Positions 60,716-64,000 of a DNA stretch of 64,000 bases are shown piece by piece (the first letter of the stretch is position 1; each line of letters begins with the position of its first letter). Position numbers and translations under genes: made by a program. This DNA comes from CAWCUU01 sp963798855 (GTDB taxonomy: Bacteria; Gemmatimonadota; Gemmatimonadetes; Longimicrobiales; RSA9). The notes beneath the pieces were generated by a model. The model did no database searches. It was given only the letters and a program-made list of their open reading frames with translations, and had not been told where the DNA came from. The DNA lies in NCBI GenBank assembly GCA_963798855.1, contig CAWCUU010000001.1, forward strand, positions 1,240,001 to 1,304,000. Reading direction: 5' to 3'.

Positions 60716-63271
60716 GCGCCGCGGCCGGCTCGCGCGCGGCTAGCGCCGCCTTCTACGCCGGCGTCGGCTGCGTCTCGGCGCGCCGTGCTGATGCTGCAGA
60801 TCGTGCAGACGAGCATCCTCTCCGTCGGTCGCCTGGTACCACCTCGCGTTCTCGGTGATCAGCGTCGCGATGCTCGGGCTGACGGTGGGAGCCGTCTGGG
60901 TCTACCTGCGCATGGAGCCGTTCGACCGCGGTTCGCTCGATGCCCGGCTCGCCGGCACATTCGGTTCGCTTCGCCGTCGCCACCGTCGTCTGCCTGCTGA
61001 TGGAGTTGACGCTGCCGCTGTTGATCGAGTCGTCGGCGAGCGCCCTCGTCGCGTGGGCGGAGCTCGTCGTGGTGCTCGCCGTTCCGTTCGTGTTCGGCGG
61101 CATCGTGCTGACACCTGGCGCTGACGCGCTCGCCGCATCCCGGTCCCCACCACCTACGGCGCGGACCTGATCGGCGCCGCTGTGGGCTGCCTCGGCGTCT
61201 GCTCCTTGCTCGGCGCGCTGGACGCGTCCGAGCGCGGCGATCGCCGTCGGGGCGCTCGCCGGCCCTCGGCGCGCTCCTGTTCGCGGTGGCGCGAGGAGTC
61301 GAGCGCGAGTCGCGAGCGCGGCGCGTCGCTGTGGCTCGCCGTCGGAATCGCGCGGACTGGCCATGGTCAACGCGCGTGTCGCCGTGGCGGATGCGCCCCG
61401 CTGTTCGTGAAGCAGGGGTTCGACCGCGGGCGGCCGAGTACTCCCGCTGGAACGCGATCTCGAGGGTCGAGGATCGGGACCAGCCCCGGACGAGCGCCCG
61501 CGATGTGGGGTCCGTCGCCGGCTTCGAGCCGACGGCCTGGCAGGTCGATCAGAAGCTGCTGCTGATCGACGGTGACGCCGGAACGGTCATGTACCACCTG
61601 CCGGCGACGTCGGGCTCCGCCGACTTCCTGCGCTGGGACATCACGAGCTTCGCGCACCACGTCCGTCGCTTCGACAGCGCCGCGATCATCGGCGTCGGCG
61701 GCGGGCAGCGACATCCTCGCCGCGCGGTCTTCGGGGTGTCCGCGCATCACCGGCATCGAAGTCAACGGCACCTTCGTCGATCTCCTCACGAAGCACCCCC
61801 TGTACCGCCCCTACGCGGGTCTCGATACGCTCGGCGTGCGTTTCGTCCACGACGAGGCGAGGAGCTGGCTGGCGCGCGCCGACGAGCGGTTCGACCTGAT
61901 CCAGATGAGCCTGATCGACACCTGGGCGGCGACCGGAGCCGGCGCCTTCACGCTCTCGGAGAACGGCCTCTACACGGTCGACGCCTGGGCGACATGACGA
62001 TCGCCTGCGTCCGGACGGAGTTGCTGACCGTGAGCCGCTGGTACTGGCCGCAGCGGCCGTGGGAAACGGGCCGGCTGCTCGGTCTGGCGCTCGAGACCGC
62101 GACGGCGGAGCGGGATGCGCGACCCGCGACGCCACATCCTGCTCGCGGCAAGCGGACAGGATCGCGACCCTCCTGCTCAGCCGCAGTCCGTTCACCGCCG
62201 CGGAGCTGTCCCGTGCCCGAGCCGCGGCCGCGGCGGCTGGGGTTCCGGATTCTTCGCCGAGCCCGGGGCCGAGCCGGCGGATCCCGACGCTCGCCGCGGT
62301 CGCTTCGGCGACGCGGGCCGACGACATCGGCGCCGCCTTTCGGCGATTCGCCCTTCGATTTCCGGCCGCCGACGGACGATCGGCCGTTCTTCTTCAATCA
62401 GCTCCGTCTCGACCGCCCGATCGCCGCGTTCTCCGCGGTCCGCCGAGAATGGGTGGCATCGGCGTCGTTCGCGGAAACCTCGCCGCGACCCTCACGCTCT
62501 CGGGGCTTTTCGTTCTCGCGGCGGTCGGGGTCTCTTCTGACGATCCTGCTGCCGCTGCGCCTGCGGGCTGCCGGGATGTCGGCCGTGCCGTGGCCCTGGG
62601 CGGCTCGGCCTACTTCGGCCTCATCGGAGTCGGGTTCATGACCGTCGAGATCGGGCTGCTGCAGCGGATGACGCGTGTTCCTCGGTCACCCGGTCTACTC
62701 CCTCGCCGTCGTGCTGTTCTCGGTCGTCCTGTCGGCCGGCCTCGGCAGCCTGCTGTCCGAGCGCCTGGCCCCTTCGTCGGCGCGCCGGATATCGCATCTG
62801 GTGAGGCGCTCGTCAGCGGGCTGGCCTGGCGCGCTCGCCGTTCTGCCTCGGGCCGCGCTGCTGCGATGGGATGGGCGCCGCGCTGGCGGCGCGCGGCGCG
62901 CGCTCTCCGATCGCCGCGTGGCGCCCGCGGGGCTTTGCTGATGGGGTGGGGCTTCCCGACCGGCATGCGCCTCGATCGAAGCCGTGGACAGCGCGACCCA
63001 CGCCGTGGTTCTGGGGCATCAACGGCGCGGCCGGTGTGCTCGCCTCCATCGCGCCGTCGGGAGCAGTCTCGTCCTTGGCATCCACGGCACTCTGCTGATC
63101 GCCGCCGCCTGTTACGCGTTGCTGCTGCCGGTCGCGGTGTATTTGCGCCAAATGCGGCCAGCGCAGCGTACGGATTCCGGCGGGGAGTGCAGGCCGGCCA
63201 TCGGATGGGCGGCAGCTCGTCACGGTCGCTGGATGACTTTCAAGGGGAACACCGCATCGACTCCACTTTGA
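60712..63271 (+). pseudogene. Membrane spermidine synthase-like protein, frameshifted
   Basis: A strong gaggaggggagg precedes ATG 60712. Hydrophobic helices appear in alternating frames (VISVAMLGLTVGAVWVYLRM, LLMELTLPLLIESSASALVA, LVVVLAVPFVFGGIVLT). The central domain has QVDQKLLLIDGDAGTVMYHL, SAAIIGVGGG then SDILAAR, GIEVNGTFVDLLTKHPLYRP and ARSWLARADERFDLIQMSLI, i.e. the glycine loop and acidic residue of spermidine synthases. FRPPTDDRPFFFNQLRLDRP marks the domain end. It is a relative of 48162-50354. Many single-base shifts occur through its length. The TGA at 63269-63271 overlaps the next start (TTGA). Confidence 0.7.
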
Positions 63272-64000
63272 CGAAAGCTCACGCTTCGACCGCCACGGTT
63301 TCGATCGCGTTTCCGTGCCTGAACGAGAGGGAATCGATCGGCGGCTGCGTCGAGACCGCTCTCGGGCAGCTGGCGAAGGATGGCTTTCGAGGCGAGGTGG
63401 TCGTCGCCGACAACGGCTCGACCGACGGCTCACCCGAGATCGCTATGGAGCAGGGCGCCCCAGTGGTCGTGGAAGGCACGCGCGGATACGGGGCGGCCTG
63501 CCGGCGCGCGCTCCTCGAGGCCCGATCGGACTACGTCGTCCTGCTCGATGCGGACGGCACGTACCCGATCGATCAACTCGGCGATTTCATCCGGCCGCTG
63601 GCGAGCGGACGCGCCGACATGGTCATCGGCAACCGATTTGCCGGTCGCATGGAGAAGGACGCCATGCCGTTGCTGAACAGGATCCTGGGGAATCCGGCGC
63701 TCTCGGGGCTGACCCGCAGCCTCTTCCGGATACCCCTCGCCGACATCCACTGTGGGATGAGGGCCATCCGTCGCGATCTCGTCGATCGGCTCGATCTCCG
63801 CACACCGGGAATGGAGTTCGCCACAGAGATGATCGTCCGCGCCTCGGACCGCGGCTTCCGCATCGCGGAGGTGCCCATCCGCTACGGCGCCCGGCAGGGA
63901 GCCTCCAAGCTGAACCCTCTTCGCGACGGCTGGCGCCACGTCGAGTATATGCTCGTCTTCGCCCCGACCGCCGCCTTCGTCTGGCCGGGGATCCTCCTCG
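63268..64000 (+). CDS. Family 2 glycosyltransferase (DPM1/DPG-synthase-like), truncated at window edge
   Basis: An open frame from TTG 63268 to the window end, at least 244 residues. GT-A motifs are clear: TVSIAFPCLNERESIGGCVE, VVVADNGSTDGSPEIAMEQG, YVVLLDADGTYPIDQLGDFI, DMVIGNRFAGRMEKDAMPLL, GMEFATEMIVRASDRGFRIA and EVPIRYGARQGASKLNPLRD. D-A-D-G-T-Y-P and the E-V-P-I-x-Y-x-x-R segment place it with polyprenyl-phosphate sugar synthases such as those annotated as dolichol-phosphate mannosyltransferase. The TTG is supported by overlap with the upstream stop. Unlike its upstream neighbours the frame is unbroken. Confidence 0.88.
   Translation, partial: MTKAHASTATVSIAFPCLNERESIGGCVETALGQLAKDGFRGEVVVADNGSTDGSPEIAMEQGAPVVVEGTRGYGAACRRALLEARSDYVVLLDADGTYPIDQLGDFIRPLASGRADMVIGNRFAGRMEKDAMPLLNRILGNPALSGLTRSLFRIPLADIHCGMRAIRRDLVDRLDLRTPGMEFATEMIVRASDRGFRIAEVPIRYGARQGASKLNPLRDGWRHVEYMLVFAPTAAFVWPGILL

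Overview
The window is a high-GC (about 70% by eye) bacterial chromosome segment. A diderm envelope is indicated by an MlaE/MlaF/MlaD phospholipid-transport operon, an ADP-heptose-type sugar kinase and an outer-membrane beta-barrel protein. Nothing fixes the phylum; a Gemmatimonadota-like or other uncultured soil/sediment lineage fits the gene mix but is only a guess. A selenocysteine tRNA shows that the organism makes selenoproteins.

Layout. 1-346: a 12-bp tandem repeat and one copy of a dispersed inverted-repeat family. 347-11612: a compact locus of four B12-binding-type radical SAM enzymes, three of them coupled by overlap or close spacing to a class I SAM methyltransferase, plus a nucleotidyltransferase-like protein (with an in-frame TGA) and an amidohydrolase; this looks like an unassigned biosynthetic cluster. 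11661-14312: mlaEFD operon (minus strand), divergent from an HldE/RfaE-type kinase, RidA and a DUF2254 membrane protein. 17751-19010: a lytic transglycosylase split by a frameshift, then tRNA-Sec. 19095-26245: a conserved DUF4129 / DUF4350 / MoxR / DUF58 set convergent with an RDD-SpoIIM protein whose domains are joined by a translated repeat array. 27001-37531: a cyclic-di-GMP signalling region (two GGDEF proteins, one with a degenerate active site; an HD-GYP response regulator; a hybrid histidine kinase; a GGDEF-EAL protein) with small Flp-pilin-like proteins, split by a putative IS1595-type transposon. 37946-42475: a TPR-like protein, pilin-like small proteins, an outer-membrane protein and a broken lipoprotein gene. 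43123-64000: a J-domain protein, an LTA-synthase-like sulfatase, and then a long plus-strand operon of polytopic membrane proteins, membrane spermidine-synthase-like proteins, glycosyltransferases, a methyltransferase, a terpene-cyclase-like protein and a DUF362 protein. This operon is probably for surface glycan or lipid-linked glycan synthesis and is interrupted by an intact ISNCY-type insertion sequence (55328-56965).

Three structural themes stand out. (1) Arrays of very short GC-rich mini-hairpins, many with the core GCGAAGC, lie between genes and have also entered two genes, fusing the RDD and SpoIIM domains in one case and breaking the reading frame in the other. (2) An inverted-repeat family (core GGCTCTGTTCGCGG) occurs as 157-194 bp MITE-like doublets and as the ends of a ~1.76-kb segment carrying an IS1595-like transposase whose expected catalytic residues are missing. 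(3) Single-base frameshifts are concentrated at about 40.5-42.5, 51.97-53.9 and 57-63.3 kb while neighbouring genes are intact. Several are compensating pairs inside conserved motifs, so many are probably sequence errors rather than true pseudogenes.
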